IMG/VR virus record: IMGVR_UViG_3300027708_002747
Location: 20,682-84,681 of that record
Strand: one strand, 5' to 3'
Length of the DNA: 64,000 nt
Origin: a virus
Of the stretch, positions 63,041 to 64,000 are shown in pieces. How positions within the stretch are numbered: the first letter of the stretch is position 1; each line of letters begins with the position of its first letter. The notes under the pieces were generated by a model. That model was not told the origin of the DNA and made no database searches. It saw only the letters and a program-made list of their open reading frames with translations. The position numbers were made by a program, and so were the translations under genes.

Positions 63041-63060
63041 CATTTGTCAGGATTTTTTTT
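63033..63060 (+). terminator. Rho-independent terminator
   Basis: Stem AATCCTGACA/TGTCAGGATT followed by T8. It ends a rightward transcript that has no large gene upstream. Confidence 0.85.
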
Positions 63061-63095
63061 GCCCTTTTAATAAATAAAATAAAAAAAAACAAAAA

Positions 63096-63920
63096 ATGAA
63101 AAACACAGAAACTTACAACGAGTTAGTTCAAAAAATGAGAACATTCTTCCAAAACAAAGGTTTTAAAGAAGTTCCAACCCAATCAAGATTATCAATCTTG
63201 GCGGCGTGTGAAAATCCACACTCAATAACAACATTTAATTATCAAGGAGAAGTATGGCCACTACCACAGACAGGTCAAATGTGGTTAGAATACGAACTTC
63301 TTAAGAATCCTGAATGGAACGGTGTCTATTGTATTTCAACGTCTTATAGACAAGAAAAAGACCCAATTCCAGGTCGTCACGAAATGATTTTTCCCATGTT
63401 TGAGTTTGAATCAAAAGGTGGAATGAAAGAAATGTTAAAACTTGAATTTGAACTTTTAGATTATTTAGGTTTTGATTCACCTGTAGAAGTTAACTACGAT
63501 GATGTATGTGAAGAATATGGTGGAGTTTCAATCTTAGAAAACGAACACGAAACAAGAATGTGGGAAGAAAAAGGACCGGTAGTATCACTTCAAAATTTCC
63601 CATACAGAACAAACCCATTTTGGAACATGAGAGAAAGTGAAAACAAAATATTCAACAAAGTTGATGTAATCCTTTACGGGCAAGAAACAATTGGTTCTGC
63701 AGAAAGAAGTTCCAACGTAGAAGAAATGAGAAATAATTTCTACACAATAGAAAATGGAAAATATTCTGAAAAACTATTTGAACTATTTGGTAAAGAAAGA
63801 GTTGAAAAAGAATTAGAAGAATTCTTATCACATGATTTCTTCCCAAGATTTGGTGGAGGGATTGGAATGACTCGTTTATCAAGAGCTTACGAACTACTAC
63901 AACAAGAAGTAACAGTATAA
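63096..63920 (+). CDS. Class II aminoacyl-tRNA synthetase-like protein (AsnRS/AspRS core)
   Basis: 274 aa, catalytic core only. Motif 2 is TSYRQEKDPIPGRHEMIFPM and then FEFE; motif 3 is FGGGIGMTRLSRAY at the C-terminus. These and VILYGQETIGSAERS belong to the AsnRS/AspRS type. The N-terminal OB-fold that binds the anticodon is absent (normal AsnRS is about 430-470 aa), so it is not a full tRNA synthetase. The family includes stand-alone cores that make amino acids or amidate them, such as archaeal asparagine synthetase-related proteins. It has its own terminator downstream. Confidence 0.8.
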   Translation: MKNTETYNELVQKMRTFFQNKGFKEVPTQSRLSILAACENPHSITTFNYQGEVWPLPQTGQMWLEYELLKNPEWNGVYCISTSYRQEKDPIPGRHEMIFPMFEFESKGGMKEMLKLEFELLDYLGFDSPVEVNYDDVCEEYGGVSILENEHETRMWEEKGPVVSLQNFPYRTNPFWNMRESENKIFNKVDVILYGQETIGSAERSSNVEEMRNNFYTIENGKYSEKLFELFGKERVEKELEEFLSHDFFPRFGGGIGMTRLSRAYELLQQEVTV

Positions 63921-63926
63921 ACCATA

Positions 63927-63954
63927 AATCCCCTCATTAGAGGGGATTTTTTTA
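63927..63954 (+). terminator. Rho-independent terminator
   Basis: Stem AAATCCCCTC/GAGGGGATTT with ATTA loop, followed by T-run; ends the synthetase-like gene. Confidence 0.88.
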
Positions 63955-63955
63955 T

Positions 63956-64000
63956 TCTTTAATTTCTTTCATCAACTTACCCCACAAAGCCGTCTGTAAT
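63956..64000 (-). CDS. Possible 3' end of a leftward gene (partial)
   Basis: The complement of the last bases reads LQTALWGKLMKEIKN in one open frame, a plausible protein end, but that frame stays open through the terminator. The stop is therefore not clear, and the gene lies mostly outside the window. Confidence 0.25.

Overview
The window is a contiguous piece of a large, AT-rich tailed-phage genome (class Caudoviricetes) with a T4-like head-assembly module. The leftward head genes are recognisable by family: large terminase (gp17-like), portal (gp20-like), prohead protease (gp21-like), scaffold core (gp22-like) and major capsid protein (gp23-like). A gp55-like late sigma factor and an OB-fold baseplate protein lie on the other strand. 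The host is very probably a member of the Bacteroidetes (Flavobacteriia-like). The reasons are promoters of the Bacteroidetes form TTTG-N19/20-TAnnTTTG, a Bacteroidetes-type ribosomal protein bS21, DUF4494- and HNH-type genes of Bacteroidetes flavour, almost no Shine-Dalgarno sequences, and exported proteins with Flavobacteria-like signal peptides.

Layout. 1-8.5 kb (+): a tightly packed glycan block with glycosyltransferases of several families (GT2, DUF5672, GT92-like, GT9-like, GT11-like, GT17), two methyltransferases and GDP-mannose 4,6-dehydratase. 8.5-12.7 kb (+): PhoH ATPase, a HAD-like protein, two more glycosyltransferases and the sigma factor. 12.7-18.3 kb (+): virion/baseplate genes. 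18.3-21.7 kb: small accessory genes and an HNH endonuclease beside the capsid gene. 21.8-37.7 kb (-): head genes, interrupted by a lone rightward bS21 gene, with a Thr/Pro-repeat plus LamG-like adhesin between portal and terminase. 37.8-42.3 kb: ClpC-like unfoldase, M20 peptidase and a complete tmRNA. 42.3-53 kb (-): M15 peptidase, GAF-like membrane protein, tRNA-Arg and three very large proteins. 53-64 kb: small genes on alternating strands, including a lipoprotein, a secreted protein, an RmlC-like epimerase, a zincin, a GH24 lysozyme and a class II aminoacyl-tRNA-synthetase-like protein.

How the parts may work together. The strongest unexplained pattern is an N-terminal leader shared by at least 16 otherwise unrelated proteins. 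Each has a short basic/amphipathic start ending in an (I/L)-x-E site, the cleavage rule of T4 gp21. The capsid protein has a matching site (INE/A at residue 60) and the protease is encoded here. These leaders look like the capsid-targeting sequences of T4 internal proteins, which would make this phage carry a large cargo set in its head: lytic enzymes, membrane proteins and giant multi-domain proteins. A second theme is takeover of translation and protein turnover (bS21, tmRNA with a long unusual tag, tRNA-Arg, ClpC-like ATPase, M20 peptidase, tRNA-synthetase-like protein). A third is transcription: a sense-oriented TATTTAT box lies just upstream of about two dozen gene starts and is a candidate phage promoter, while a handful of genes carry host-type promoters instead.
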